Assembly: GCA_902764235.1 (NCBI GenBank)
Contig: CACWVH010000011.1
Coordinates: 1-47,330 of the forward strand
DNA length: 47,330 nucleotides
Direction: 5' to 3'
From: an uncultured Ruminococcus sp.
GTDB taxonomy: Bacteria > Bacillota > Clostridia > Oscillospirales > Acutalibacteraceae
The position numbers and the translations under genes are program-made. The notes under the pieces were generated by a model. That model was not told the DNA's origin. It saw nothing but the letters and a program-made list of their open reading frames with translations, and ran no database searches. This document shows, piece by piece, positions 32,256 through 41,847 of the stretch. Position 1 is the first letter of the stretch, and each line of letters starts with the position of its first letter.

Positions 32256-32284
32256 ATTATACAACAAAATTCCCTGAATGTTAA
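32256..32284 (-). promoter_or_regulatory. Sigma-A promoter of the T-box leader
   Basis: On the minus strand: TTAACA (32279-32284), 17-nt spacer, TATAAT (32256-32261). Transcription would start near 32249, just before the T-box stem I. Confidence 0.8.
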
Positions 32285-32303
32285 TAGGAATTAAAAATTT
32301 TTT

Positions 32304-33572
32304 TCATCTTTCTCTCATCAGATAATCCTTATCATTGTCGATCATATTAATCATTACGTCTGCAATCTCAGGATCAAGCTGACTTCCTCTGACCCTGACA
32401 AGCTCCTTCCTGATATCCGCCTGCTTCATCGGGTCACGGTAGCTCCTTTTTGAGGACATTGCATCATATGCATCCGCAACAGCGATTATTCTTGCTTCAA
32501 GCGGTATATCCTCACCGCTTATGCCGTCAGGATAACCGGTACCGTCATAATGCTCATGATGCCATCTTGCTCCGCAGTACAGATTCGGCATTTCGGTTAT
32601 CTTTTTCAGAACCTCTGAGCCGATCACCGGATGAGATTTTATTATATCATATTCTTCATCAGTAAGCTTTCCTTTTTTATTGATAATACTGTCAGGTATA
32701 CCTATCTTGCCGATATCATGCAGTATTCCCATAAAATAGATATCCTTTACAAACTGCTCACTGCACCCAAGCTTATCAGCGATATCTCTTGAATACTGTG
32801 CCACACGCATTGAATGTCCGTTTGTATAGGCATCCTTTGCATCAACAGTTCCTGCCAGCGCCGTTACCACCTGAAAGGACAGGGTCTCAAGCTTCTGTGC
32901 CTGTTCAAGCTTTTCCTCAGCCATTTCGTCCTTATAGGTCTGGGACTGGAAAAACATATAGTAAAAAAGTATTGACGCAATTATTGATAACCTCAGCAAA
33001 ACCAGATTGCCGAGAATGGATTCCATGAATGACCCGAAGATCAGGATAAAAGTAATGATGAACAGAACAAACTGCTCAAATCTGTGTCCTTTTTTCCTGA
33101 ATTTAAGTGACAGGAAAATTATGGAGAGCAGATAGAATATCATCACAATATGCGAGAACCATCCGAGGGGGCCTCTGTGAAAAACGTTGTTTTCGTCATA
33201 GGAATATGCAAGATCTGTGAAAAAGCCTGAAAGTGAAAACAGCGTGTTTATCACTGCCGGTATCAGCAGGAGTCTCCTGAGCCTTGTTCCCTTCACATCT
33301 CTGATTACGATCAGAATTAAAAGATACAGCAGCACAGGACGAAGAATATATCCGATACAGGTCACTGTGACCATCCATATGCTGTCAAGATGCATTGAGG
33401 GTATGGAATATTCAAGATTGAAATTTATAAGCTCAAGGTCTGTTACAGCGATCAGTGTATAGAAAACCTTGCGGACACTTTCATCGAGATCTGAATTTCT
33501 CCATATGAAAATAAACAGGAAAACACTGCCGATAATCGGGAAATAGTCTATGGTATAAAAATCAATACTCAT
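32304..33572 (-). CDS. Membrane-bound HD-GYP domain protein
   Basis: A 422-residue protein with about seven N-terminal membrane helices (1-205), a short coiled linker (TYKDEMAEEKLEQAQKLETL) and a C-terminal HD-GYP domain (about 225-410). The motifs are intact: GHSMRVAQYS, GILHDIGKIGIP and HHEHYDGTGYPDG. HD-GYP enzymes hydrolyse cyclic di-GMP or related dinucleotides; the membrane part may sense a signal. No GGDEF gene is in the window. The start follows GGAGGGAAAG. Confidence 0.9.
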   Translation of the reverse strand: MSIDFYTIDYFPIIGSVFLFIFIWRNSDLDESVRKVFYTLIAVTDLELINFNLEYSIPSMHLDSIWMVTVTCIGYILRPVLLYLLILIVIRDVKGTRLRRLLLIPAVINTLFSLSGFFTDLAYSYDENNVFHRGPLGWFSHIVMIFYLLSIIFLSLKFRKKGHRFEQFVLFIITFILIFGSFMESILGNLVLLRLSIIASILFYYMFFQSQTYKDEMAEEKLEQAQKLETLSFQVVTALAGTVDAKDAYTNGHSMRVAQYSRDIADKLGCSEQFVKDIYFMGILHDIGKIGIPDSIINKKGKLTDEEYDIIKSHPVIGSEVLKKITEMPNLYCGARWHHEHYDGTGYPDGISGEDIPLEARIIAVADAYDAMSSKRSYRDPMKQADIRKELVRVRGSQLDPEIADVMINMIDNDKDYLMRER

Positions 33573-33640
33573 AGCTTTCCCTCCAGTCTGTTAAGATTGT
33601 GATCGAATAATTTTTTATCTGATTTATGTTACGAATTATG

Positions 33641-33657
33641 ACAGATATAATATCTGT
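33641..33657. promoter_or_regulatory. Perfect 17-nt palindrome upstream of the HD-GYP gene
   Basis: ACAGATATaATATCTGT is an exact palindrome around one base, 69 nt before the start codon, with a TATAAT inside on the plus strand. It may be an operator or overlap a promoter. Confidence 0.35.
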
Positions 33658-33812
33658 AACTTAAACTTCCCATACCATTTTACTGTTCAATCCAAGTATT
33701 AATCGTACTTTCAACAACTTTGGTTGTTTTCTTTTCGCCGCCCGCCTCCGGCGGGCGTAATAAGCCAACTATTTCTACAGTATAATATCAAGTGGGAAGT
33801 TTGAGTCTGTAA
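33655..33812. mobile_element. 155-bp MITE-like element
   Basis: Terminal inverted repeats ACTTAAACTTCCCA (33659-33672) and TGGGAAGTTTGAGT (33793-33806) match at 13 of 14 positions, with further similarity (TACTGT) inward. The interior has the GC-rich stem CGCCCGCCtccGGCGGGCG (33739-33757). No coding capacity. Confidence 0.6.
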
Positions 33813-33834
33813 AAAAAGCAGCTGTTAAGACCTA

Positions 33835-34425
33835 TCATTTTGCAGTTTTTATGAATTCAAAATTCTGAACGATGTATATAACTCCCGAAATAATCGTAAG
33901 CAGGGCTGATATCCACAATGCGATCTCCCCTGCGAGTCCGAAAGCAGGTGCAAGTGAAGCTGTCGGGATGTTTATAATTCCCATAGCTCCAAGCTCAAGT
34001 ATATACTGAAGCAGCATTACAAGAAGCACAGCAACGATCTGGCTTATGGTCTTTGCCTTTCCCCAGTTGTTCGCTGCAACGACCTTGCCCTTTGAGGATG
34101 CCACAAGGCGCATTGCTGTCACCATGAATTCTCTTGCCACAACAACTGTCAGCACCACAGCATTCGTAAGCCCCAGCTGGACAAAACAGGCAAGTGCTGC
34201 AAGTATCATAATCTTGTCTGCAAGCGGATCGGCAAATTTGCCGAAATCGGTTATCATATTATATTTTCGCGCGATCTTTCCGTCAAGATGATCTGTATAG
34301 GACGCTGCACCGAAGATAATCAGTGCGATCAGATAATGATGCGGTATTCCCGGCATCAGAAGAAAAAATATATAAAACGGTACAAGGATGATGCGAAGCA
34401 CCGTCAGCTTATTTGGTAAATTCAT
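33835..34425 (-). CDS. pgsA: CDP-diacylglycerol-glycerol-3-phosphate phosphatidyltransferase
   Basis: Makes phosphatidylglycerol phosphate, the committed step to phosphatidylglycerol. The 196-residue membrane protein has the CDP-alcohol phosphotransferase motif DGKIARKYNMITDFGKFADP followed by LAD, which contains all conserved Asp residues. Several membrane helices follow. It starts 62 nt after rimO behind CGGAGGA; rimO-pgsA order is common in Firmicutes, often with recA nearby as here. Confidence 0.95.
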   Translation of the reverse strand: MNLPNKLTVLRIILVPFYIFFLLMPGIPHHYLIALIIFGAASYTDHLDGKIARKYNMITDFGKFADPLADKIMILAALACFVQLGLTNAVVLTVVVAREFMVTAMRLVASSKGKVVAANNWGKAKTISQIVAVLLVMLLQYILELGAMGIINIPTASLAPAFGLAGEIALWISALLTIISGVIYIVQNFEFIKTAK

Positions 34426-34487
34426 TTGTATCCTCCGGGATAGAAATTATTTTGGTCAGGATAAGCCGTATAAGCAGGAGCCGGATT

Positions 34488-35825
34488 TCACTTCGGCTGA
34501 AGAACTCCCATAAGGTCATATTCAAGGGAGTCGGTTATTGCTACGCTTACGACCTCGCCTATTTTCGGCTTTTCTCCGCCCTCGGTTATGAAATAGACCT
34601 TGCTGTCTACCTCAGGAGCGTCGGCGTATGTCCTGCCGTACCAGCACTGTGTGGGTCTGTCGTAGCCTTCACAAAGCACATTCAGCTTTTTGCCGATAAA
34701 CCTGCTGTTTGTCTGTACCATCATCATACTCTGCTGCTCCATGATGATATTCTGACGATGACGCTTTGTTTCCTCGTCAAGCTGATCCTTCATGTTTGCG
34801 GCAGGGGTGTTCTCCTCAATGGAATATGCAAAGCAGCCGAGACGGTCAAAATGCATTTCCCTGACAAAATCGGAAAGCTCTGTGAAATCCTCCTCTGTCT
34901 CTCCGGGGAAGCCTGTCATAAGAGTAGTTCTGATGACCAGTCCGGGGATCCTGTCACGAAGCTTGTTTACAAGAGCTGTAAGGCTTTTCCTGTCACCCTT
35001 GCGGTTCATCCTTTTAAGAACCGAACCGCAGCAGTGCTGCATCGGGATATCTATATATTTCAGCACCTTAGGCTCTGATGCGATAACATCTATAAGCTCA
35101 TCGGTGATCCTTTCGGGATAGCAGTAAAGCACTCTGATGTAGCTGAGCTTTTCTATTCTGCAAAGCCTTCTCAGAAGCTCCGGCAAAAGTGAATGTCCGC
35201 AAAGATCCTCGCCGTAGCGTGAGGTATCCTGAGCTATTATGATAAACTCCTTGACACCCTTTTCGCTGAGCTGCTCAGCCTCGCTTATTATATCCTCCAT
35301 CGGACGGCTGCGGAAGCGTCCCCTTATAAGCGGTATCGCACAATATGTACATCTGTTGTCACAGCCCTCGGCAATTTTAAGATATGTATAATAAAACGGT
35401 GTTGAGCGTATTCTTCCTCCGCAGAGGGGCAGCTGATCCTTTTCCGGGTACAGCTCTACCTTTTTCTTTTCAAGCACACCGTTGATTACCTCGGCAATAT
35501 CCTTATTTCCGCCGATACCCACAACAGCATCGACCTCATAAAGCTCCTTCATTACCTCGCTCTGATATCTTTCCGCAAGACATCCGGTAACTATTATTGC
35601 ACGTATGCTACCCTCATTTTTCAGACGTACAAGCTCAAGTATCTCCTCGATACTCTCCTGCTTTGCGTCCTCTATAAAGCCGCAGGTGTTGACAATCGCT
35701 ACATCACTGTATGCGACATCCTGTACAAGCTCGAAGCCCTTTTCCTTCAGAGTATAGAGCATCATTTCTCCGTCAACTCTGTTCTTTGAACAGCCAAGAC
35801 TTATCATTCCAACCTTTACAGCCAT
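34488..35825 (-). CDS. rimO: Ribosomal protein S12 methylthiotransferase RimO
   Basis: Radical-SAM enzyme that adds a methylthio group to Asp in ribosomal protein S12. The 445-residue protein has the N-terminal UPF0004 domain (SLGCSKNRVDGEMML, VNTCGFIEDAKQES), the radical-SAM motif EGCDNRCTYCAIP and a C-terminal TRAM domain. IRGRFRSRPMEDI and FPGETEEDF are family signatures. The pattern with SKNRVD separates RimO from MiaB. It begins 68 nt after recX. Confidence 0.95.
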   Translation of the reverse strand: MAVKVGMISLGCSKNRVDGEMMLYTLKEKGFELVQDVAYSDVAIVNTCGFIEDAKQESIEEILELVRLKNEGSIRAIIVTGCLAERYQSEVMKELYEVDAVVGIGGNKDIAEVINGVLEKKKVELYPEKDQLPLCGGRIRSTPFYYTYLKIAEGCDNRCTYCAIPLIRGRFRSRPMEDIISEAEQLSEKGVKEFIIIAQDTSRYGEDLCGHSLLPELLRRLCRIEKLSYIRVLYCYPERITDELIDVIASEPKVLKYIDIPMQHCCGSVLKRMNRKGDRKSLTALVNKLRDRIPGLVIRTTLMTGFPGETEEDFTELSDFVREMHFDRLGCFAYSIEENTPAANMKDQLDEETKRHRQNIIMEQQSMMMVQTNSRFIGKKLNVLCEGYDRPTQCWYGRTYADAPEVDSKVYFITEGGEKPKIGEVVSVAITDSLEYDLMGVLQPK

Positions 35826-35893
35826 GCTTTAACCTCGCTTTTCAGTTCATTTACTGAATTTTTTGTAGTTCTGCCTTATCAGGTGCACTGTCA

Positions 35894-36490
35894 TTATTGT
35901 TCCGGCAGGCAGTCCTTTATATCATACCAGCTGAACCCCATTGCCCTCAGTCCGTTTATGGCACGCTGTCTGCCCTTTTCATCATCAAGGCAGCGTGAAT
36001 ATTTCGTACTGAGTATTTTTTCTATCTGCTCATGCGCATCAGGCTCAAGCTCCTCGATTATCTCATCAATAAGATATCTGTCGATCCCCTTTTTCATCAG
36101 CTCAAAGGATACTCTTTTTGAAGAATAATGTCTGTTTTCAAAAAGCTGTCTTGCAAATTCCCTTGCAAAGCCTTCGTCATCAATAAGACCGAGCTGCCCG
36201 AGGCGCTCTATTGCCTGCTCTGCGGCCTGCTCACCGTATAGCGGCACAAGCTTGTCCTCTATTTCCTTTCGTGAGCGTGCCCTGTATTCGATAAGATACA
36301 GAGCCTTTTCCTTTGCCCTGTTTATCTTTGACAGCTGTATCAGATCATAAAGCTGTTCGTCGCTGATCTCTGAGCCTGTCCTGAAGCCGGACGACATCAG
36401 CGTTACGGTATCAATGCTCACTGCGTATTCACCGTCAATGAACAGGGCAGTCATTCCCTTTTTTCTTTCCTCGGCGGATGTTATCAGCAT
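35894..36490 (-). CDS. recX: Regulatory protein RecX
   Basis: A 198-residue RecA modulator that limits RecA filament growth. It has the all-helical three-helix repeats typical of RecX: ALYLIEYRARSRKEIEDKL, LIDDEGFAREFARQLFE and YSSKRVSFELMKKGID. The start ATG lies one nucleotide after the recA stop, so the two are translationally coupled. Confidence 0.92.
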   Translation of the reverse strand: MLITSAEERKKGMTALFIDGEYAVSIDTVTLMSSGFRTGSEISDEQLYDLIQLSKINRAKEKALYLIEYRARSRKEIEDKLVPLYGEQAAEQAIERLGQLGLIDDEGFAREFARQLFENRHYSSKRVSFELMKKGIDRYLIDEIIEELEPDAHEQIEKILSTKYSRCLDDEKGRQRAINGLRAMGFSWYDIKDCLPEQ

Positions 36491-36491
36491 A

Positions 36492-37646
36492 TCAGTCCAC
36501 CATTATATCAATATCCTCATTTGAGGTTCTTGCTTCACTCTCCGCAGCAGGTGCAGCTGGTGCAGCATCCACCGGCTTTGTTTCAGGACGCTCTGTTTCG
36601 GCAGCGTCGTCTGAGGCAGCTGCCTTCTTTGTCTTTTTGGAGGTCTGTCTTGAGAAGGTGAGCTTGTCCTTATTTGCCATAAGCTCTTCCTCAGCTTTTG
36701 CTGCGATCTCAGGGTTATTTTTAAGATATTCCTTAGCGTTGTCACGTCCCTGACCGATACGGTTTCCGTCATAGGAGAACCATGCGCCGCTTTTCTTTAT
36801 TATATCAAGCTGTACAGCAAGGTCAAGAAGCTCACCTGTTCTTGAGATTCCCTGACCGTACATGATGTCGAATTCTGCCTCACGGAACGGAGGTGCTATC
36901 TTGTTCTTGACGACCTTTGCTCTTGTTCTTGAGCCGATCACCTCTCCGCCTGCCTTGAGGGTATCTATCTTTCTTATGTCAATACGAACGGACGCATAGA
37001 ATTTGAGCGCACGTCCGCCGGGGGTCGTTTCGGGATTACCGAACATAACGCCTACCTTTTCACGCAGCTGATTGATAAAAATTGCAACACAATTCAGCTT
37101 TGAGATAGAGCCTGCAAGCTTTCTGAGAGCCTGCGACATAAGTCTTGCCTGAAGTCCCACATGTGCCGCACCCATATCGCCCTCTATCTCTGCCTTGGGA
37201 GCAAGAGCCGCAACCGAGTCAACTACGATTATATCTATCGCACCGGAACGTACCAGAGCTTCTGCGATCTCCAGAGCATCCTCACCTGTATCAGGCTGTG
37301 AAACCAGAAGTGAATCTATATCCACTCCGAGAGCCTTTGCATAAATCGGGTCAAGAGCGTGCTCAACATCTATGAACGCCGCATAGCCGCCCTTTTTCTG
37401 TGCCTCTGCGATACAGTGAAGTGCAAGAGTCGTTTTACCTGAGGATTCCGGACCATATATCTCAACGATACGTCCCTTCGGAAGTCCGCCTATACCCAGC
37501 GCCATATCCAGTGATAGCGAGCCTGTGGGGATAGCATCCACCTGCATTGCCACATTTTCTCCGAGACGCATTACAGCACCCTTTCCGAACTGCTTTTCTA
37601 TCTGGTGAAGCGCTGTTTCAAGAGCCTTCTGCTTATCTACTGCCAC
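36492..37646 (-). CDS. recA: Recombinase RecA
   Basis: Strand-exchange ATPase. The 384-residue protein has Walker [28 protein letters not shown] (Walker B), loop L1 [15 protein letters not shown] and loop L2 region [14 protein letters not shown]. The C-terminal tail (about 330-384) is Ala/Lys/Glu-rich and ends with acidic residues. Translation starts at GTG 37646; an in-frame stop lies just upstream, so no longer start is possible. A promoter is seen at 37745-37773. No LexA-type GAAC...GTTC site was found. Confidence 0.98.
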   Translation of the reverse strand: MAVDKQKALETALHQIEKQFGKGAVMRLGENVAMQVDAIPTGSLSLDMALGIGGLPKGRIVEIYGPESSGKTTLALHCIAEAQKKGGYAAFIDVEHALDPIYAKALGVDIDSLLVSQPDTGEDALEIAEALVRSGAIDIIVVDSVAALAPKAEIEGDMGAAHVGLQARLMSQALRKLAGSISKLNCVAIFINQLREKVGVMFGNPETTPGGRALKFYASVRIDIRKIDTLKAGGEVIGSRTRAKVVKNKIAPPFREAEFDIMYGQGISRTGELLDLAVQLDIIKKSGAWFSYDGNRIGQGRDNAKEYLKNNPEIAAKAEEELMANKDKLTFSRQTSKKTKKAAASDDAAETERPETKPVDAAPAAPAAESEARTSNEDIDIMVD

Positions 37647-37671
37647 TTTTCATCAATCCTTTCATATGAAT

Positions 37672-37684
37672 GGGGTTATACCCC
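37672..37684. promoter_or_regulatory. Palindrome GGGGTTATACCCC in the recA leader
   Basis: A perfect 5-bp dyad (GGGGT/ACCCC) around TAT, 25 nt before the recA start and downstream of the predicted promoter. Its position suits a repressor site, but it matches no operator I know. Confidence 0.3.
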
Positions 37685-37744
37685 GATATATCAAAATATC
37701 ATTTTTCAGGCAATACCGTCCTGTTTTATTTCTGATATGAATCA

Positions 37745-37773
37745 ATTATACCTTTTTTGCAATTCAAAAGCAA
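37745..37773 (-). promoter_or_regulatory. Sigma-A-like promoter for recA-recX
   Basis: On the minus strand: TTGCTT (37768-37773), 17-nt spacer, TATAAT (37745-37750). The leader is about 90 nt. Confidence 0.6.
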
Positions 37774-37816
37774 TAATAACACTGCTTTTAGCTGTACAAT
37801 AAATTGCACAGTATAT

Positions 37817-38671
37817 TTATACAACTCCGGTAACCGTCCTGTCAAGCCCGGAAATATCCTTTATCACACGGACATTTTCAGCGCCGCACTGAGAAAGCAG
37901 CCTGCTTACAGCCTGACCCTGCTGCTCGCCGGTCTCAAGAGAAATGATACCGCCATGTCTCAGCTTTTTCAGCCATTTTTCCGAAATGCAGCGGTAAAAA
38001 TCAAGTCCGTCGCTGCCGCCGTCAAGAGCCATCTGCGGCTCAAAGCCCACCTCTCTCTGAAGTGTGGATATTTCATCTGTACAGATATACGGAGGGTTTG
38101 AGATCAAAACGTCATAGCCATGATCAGGAAAAGACTCATATGCAGTGAAGATATCTGCCCTGACAGGCTTTACGATCTCCTCTGCATTATTATCCCTGAT
38201 ATTTCTGCACAGATATCCGAATGCCTTGTCAGAAAGCTCAAGAGCTGTTATCCTTGCCTTCGGATACTTTTTTGCAAGGGCAAGCGATATCGCTCCTGTT
38301 CCGCTGCAAAGCTCAAGTATCTCAGGCGCTGCAATCCCCCTGCTGTCAAGAAGCTTCATACATTCCCTGACGCAGACCTCTGTATCATCACGGGGGATTA
38401 GCACTCCCTCACCTACGCTCAGCTCCGTACCCATAAAGCTCCAGCTGCCCAGTATATATTGCAGCGGAAAGCCTGTTTTGCGCTTTCCGACTGCACGCAT
38501 AAGCTCGTTCTCCTTTTCCTCCGGTACAATATCCTCTGCCCTGTCCAGCAGAAACATCCGGTCAGCACCGAGAAAATGATACATCAGCTCCCTTGCTTCG
38601 GTCATAGGGGCTTCGTTTCCTGAGTCTGACAACTCATACTCAGCTTTTTTCAGAAGCTCTCTGTATGTCAT
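37817..38671 (-). CDS. prmC: Release factor glutamine methyltransferase PrmC
   Basis: Methylates the Gln of the GGQ motif in RF1/RF2. The 284-residue protein has the N-terminal helical domain and a Rossmann fold with LELCSGTGAISLALAK and the NPPY motif ISNPPYICTDE. Its start overlaps the DUF1385 stop by 4 nt, so they are coupled; in many Firmicutes DUF1385 and prmC lie together with rpmE and prfA, which are absent here. Confidence 0.95.
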   Translation of the reverse strand: MTYRELLKKAEYELSDSGNEAPMTEARELMYHFLGADRMFLLDRAEDIVPEEKENELMRAVGKRKTGFPLQYILGSWSFMGTELSVGEGVLIPRDDTEVCVRECMKLLDSRGIAAPEILELCSGTGAISLALAKKYPKARITALELSDKAFGYLCRNIRDNNAEEIVKPVRADIFTAYESFPDHGYDVLISNPPYICTDEISTLQREVGFEPQMALDGGSDGLDFYRCISEKWLKKLRHGGIISLETGEQQGQAVSRLLSQCGAENVRVIKDISGLDRTVTGVV

Positions 38672-39645
38672 TTTATCCTGTCCTCGCCGTTTTCAGGGAT
38701 AACATCCTTCATAGCCTGTATTGCTACCTCGATCATTTTTGCATCCGGTTCCTTTGTTGTGATGCGCTGCATCCACAGTCCGGGCGCTGCGATCAGTCTT
38801 GTCAGGAAATTATCATGTCTTCCGCAGATCTTTATAAGCTCATAACCTACTCCGACTGTGACCGGAAGCAGGCAGAATTTTATAACAGGTCTTAAAACCG
38901 GATGATTGACCGGGATAAACAGACCGATTATGATACCGACGATAAGCATAAGCACCATAAAGCTTGTTCCGCAGCGGGGATGAAAGCGTGTCTGCTTTCT
39001 GACATTTTCCACATTCAGTTCAAGACCGTACTCATAGCAGAATATGGTCTTATGCTCTGCACCGTGATACTGAAATACCCTTTTTACATCCTTATTCAGC
39101 GTGCAAAGACACATATAGATAAGAAACAGTATTATTCTTATCACGCCCTCATATGCCGACTGCCAGAAACGCTCCATTCCCAGAACCGGCTGCTTGAGAA
39201 AGGGCAGCGCATCAGCAGTGAAATTAAAAAGCCATGTGGGAGCGAAGTAAAACACTCCGATACAGAAAATTACTGCGATCACTGTGGACATTATCATAAT
39301 GACATTGAGTATCTTATCACCGAAGGTCTTTTCAAGCCACAGGTCAAGCTTTGAAGGCTTTACCTCAGCTTCTTCCTCACCGTCAAGCGCCTTGTCCGCT
39401 GATTTCATCAGAGCCTTCTCTCCTGTTACAAGAGAATCTATCATATTGACCACACCCCTTACAAAGGGCAGTCTGAGGATCTTATGCTTTTTTGCCCAGT
39501 CAAGGGGCTTTATTTCCTCAAGCTCGATACTGCCGTCGCTTTTTCTGACGGCTATGGTAGATTTCTTCGGTCCTCTCATCATTATTCCCTCAATCAGAGC
39601 CTGACCGCCAATTGAGGTAATAAGCTTTGTTTTTTCCCTTTTCAT
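38668..39645 (-). CDS. DUF1385 (YqhQ-like) membrane protein
   Basis: A 325-residue membrane protein of a widespread family without established function. GGQALIEGIMMRGPKK at the N-terminus, YHGAEHKTIFCYE and TRFHPRCGTSFMVLM are the family blocks; the conserved His/Glu/Cys suggest a metal site. About four membrane helices (about 120-145, 165-182, 230-250, 262-280). It lies 16 nt after the kinase gene and overlaps prmC by 4 nt. Confidence 0.9.
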   Translation of the reverse strand: MKREKTKLITSIGGQALIEGIMMRGPKKSTIAVRKSDGSIELEEIKPLDWAKKHKILRLPFVRGVVNMIDSLVTGEKALMKSADKALDGEEEAEVKPSKLDLWLEKTFGDKILNVIMIMSTVIAVIFCIGVFYFAPTWLFNFTADALPFLKQPVLGMERFWQSAYEGVIRIILFLIYMCLCTLNKDVKRVFQYHGAEHKTIFCYEYGLELNVENVRKQTRFHPRCGTSFMVLMLIVGIIIGLFIPVNHPVLRPVIKFCLLPVTVGVGYELIKICGRHDNFLTRLIAAPGLWMQRITTKEPDAKMIEVAIQAMKDVIPENGEDRIK

Positions 39646-39661
39646 TCAGTCAACCTTCCCC

Positions 39662-41086
39662 TCATTCTTCCTCTTCCGTTTGTTCCTCCTCAGGCTGCTC
39701 CTTTTCTACGGGAATTGTAATGGTAACAGTTGTACCCTCTCCCTCTGTACTGTCGATATCGAGAGTACCGTGATGGAGCCTTATTATCTCGTCTGCAACG
39801 GCAAGACCTATGCCTGAGCCTCTTACCGTCTGATTTGCCTTATAGAATTTCTGCTTGACCTTTGGCAGATCCTCGGCAGATATTCCGCAGCCGTTGTCAG
39901 CAACGGTAATTATTATCTCATCATCAACATGATCGGCATTGATATTGACTATTCCGTCCGAGGAGGAATATTTCAATGCATTGTCTATGATATTCATAAA
40001 CACCTGTCTGAGTCTGTTCCTGTCGCCGACAATGATCGGCAGCATTTCAGGTGCTTCATAGATAATATGCTTGTTTTCCCTGTTTGCTCTTTCCTTTAAC
40101 ATATATATGGATTCATCAAGCTCTGCGATAAGATCTACCCTGTCCATGATAAGCACCATACGATCCTGCTGTATCCTTGAGAAGTCAAGTACCTCCTCAA
40201 CGATACCTCCGAGACGCTCCGTCTCCTTAATTATGATGCCGATACCCTTTTCAAGGGTACGCTTATCCTGAAAGCCATCAAGCTGCATGGTCTCTGCCCA
40301 GCCCTTGATCGCTGTAAGCGGAGTCCTCAGCTCATGGGAAACCGAGGAAATAAAATCGTTTTTCATCTTATCGGCAGTTCCGAGCTCTCCTGCCATATAG
40401 TTTATCGTATCGCACAGATCACCGATCTCATCATCATAGAATTTATCTATTCTGGCATTGAAATCTCCCTGTGCTATCTTTTTCGCCGTTTCGCTTATCT
40501 CACGGACAGGCCGCACGATTGAGCTTAGAAAATATGTGCTGGAAATGAAGATAAAGAACATTATCAGTATTCCCACAAGGCAGACTGCGGAGATTGCAAT
40601 AAAGATCTTCCTGTCTGCTTCCTCAAGCGAGACCACATACCTTATCGCTCCCACCGGGTCATTATTGTTATTTGTAATGACCCTGGTCAGAGCCATGACG
40701 TTTTCACCCGAGCTTATTTCGCCGTGCCAGTCGCCGTAATGCTCTGTATTCGACAGTGCCCTGTCATAATCGACCATTGATTCATCATTGTCCGGTGAGA
40801 AGCCTGTGGAATTTATCACAGCCTTTCCGCTTTCATTGATGACCATCAGCTCCATCATTTCCTTGTCGGGGAAATTCTCCACATATTCTCTTGCTGTATC
40901 AATGAAGTCATTATTGTAATCACCGAAAATATTCACAAGCTCGCTGGCTCTGCCGTTGAGCGTCTGTCTGATACCGTTGTAATAGAAATTCTGAACGATA
41001 AGCGCAAAGGCGATTATAAGTATACATAATATTATCAGGATAACGGCAAATGTATTGAGCACCCACCGCTTTGTAATACCTTTCAA
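39662..41086 (-). CDS. Sensor histidine kinase
   Basis: A 474-residue membrane kinase. Two membrane helices (about 8-32 and 165-188) frame a 130-residue extracytoplasmic domain, followed by HAMP (about 185-240), HisKA with SSVSHELRTPLTAIKGW (phospho-His) and HATPase with NALKYSS, DNGCGIS and GSGIGLAV. The C-terminal tail is Glu-rich. The TTG at 41086 is preferred over the TTG at 41092 because GGGAG lies 7 nt before it but only 1 nt before the other. It is the partner of the upstream response regulator. Confidence 0.93.
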   Translation of the reverse strand: MKGITKRWVLNTFAVILIILCILIIAFALIVQNFYYNGIRQTLNGRASELVNIFGDYNNDFIDTAREYVENFPDKEMMELMVINESGKAVINSTGFSPDNDESMVDYDRALSNTEHYGDWHGEISSGENVMALTRVITNNNNDPVGAIRYVVSLEEADRKIFIAISAVCLVGILIMFFIFISSTYFLSSIVRPVREISETAKKIAQGDFNARIDKFYDDEIGDLCDTINYMAGELGTADKMKNDFISSVSHELRTPLTAIKGWAETMQLDGFQDKRTLEKGIGIIIKETERLGGIVEEVLDFSRIQQDRMVLIMDRVDLIAELDESIYMLKERANRENKHIIYEAPEMLPIIVGDRNRLRQVFMNIIDNALKYSSSDGIVNINADHVDDEIIITVADNGCGISAEDLPKVKQKFYKANQTVRGSGIGLAVADEIIRLHHGTLDIDSTEGEGTTVTITIPVEKEQPEEEQTEEEE

Positions 41087-41125
41087 AGACAAGCTCCCTT
41101 TCGTCAGGAATTTTTACTCAGAAGC

Positions 41126-41827
41126 TTATGCTTCCCATTTATATCCGAGTCCCCATACTGTCACAATATATTTAGGTGATGAAGGATTATCCTCCACCTT
41201 CATTCTCAGGCGGCGGATATTAACGTCAACGATCTTTTCCTCGCCGACATACTGCTCACCCCATACATATTTAAGTATCGCACTTCTGTCAAGAGCGGTG
41301 CCGGGATTTGAGAAGAAATATTCCATGATCTGGAATTCTACCTGAGTAAGCTCGATAAGCTTGCCGTTTTTCTTCAGTGAATGATTCTTGAGATTGAGAG
41401 CAAAATCACCTGATTTGATCTCTTCCTTGAAATTGTTTTCGCTTCTCATTTCCGAGATAGCGATCCTGCGGTAAAGAGCATCGACTCTTGCAACAAGCTC
41501 CATCGGTGAGAACGGCTTTGTAACATAGTCATCTGCTCCGTGCATCAGACCTGTGACCTTATCCATTTCCTGTGTCTTTGCGGTAAGCATAATCACGCCA
41601 AGCTCTCCGTTGCGCTTTCTCAGCTCCTTGCATACCGTGAGTCCGTCCATTTCCGGCATCATGATATCCAGCACGGCAATGTCAAAATCTCCGTTTGCTT
41701 CATCATACTTTTTCAGTGCGACAGCGCCGTTTTCAGCCTCAGTTACATTATAGCCTGCTCTTTCGAGATTGATTACAACGAAATCCCTGATCGCTGTTTC
41801 ATCCTCTGCAACAAGTATATTTTTCAT
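41126..41827 (-). CDS. OmpR/PhoB-family response regulator
   Basis: A 233-residue two-domain regulator. The receiver has AEDETAI (acidic pocket), VLDIMMPEMDG (phospho-Asp) and MLTAKT and KPF (signalling Thr and Lys). The winged-helix output domain shows LTQVEFQIMEYF and VDVNIRRLRMKVED. It is encoded 39 nt upstream of the kinase and 20 nt after the lipoprotein gene. The target genes cannot be told. Confidence 0.95.
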   Translation of the reverse strand: MKNILVAEDETAIRDFVVINLERAGYNVTEAENGAVALKKYDEANGDFDIAVLDIMMPEMDGLTVCKELRKRNGELGVIMLTAKTQEMDKVTGLMHGADDYVTKPFSPMELVARVDALYRRIAISEMRSENNFKEEIKSGDFALNLKNHSLKKNGKLIELTQVEFQIMEYFFSNPGTALDRSAILKYVWGEQYVGEEKIVDVNIRRLRMKVEDNPSSPKYIVTVWGLGYKWEA

Positions 41828-41847
41828 GTTTATCCGTCCTTTCAGTT

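Larger units (their letters stand above)
31557..32303. other. Long cysE leader region
   Basis: From right to left on the minus strand: promoter (32256-32284), Cys T-box with terminator (31996-32249), hairpin mosaic (31660-31960), then about 100 nt of AT-rich sequence before cysE. The region to the right also forms the 3' end of the HD-GYP gene at 32304. Confidence 0.7.

Noticed and set aside
34413..35078. 221-codon open frame on the plus strand
   Set aside because: Antisense to rimO; the translation has no recognisable domain.
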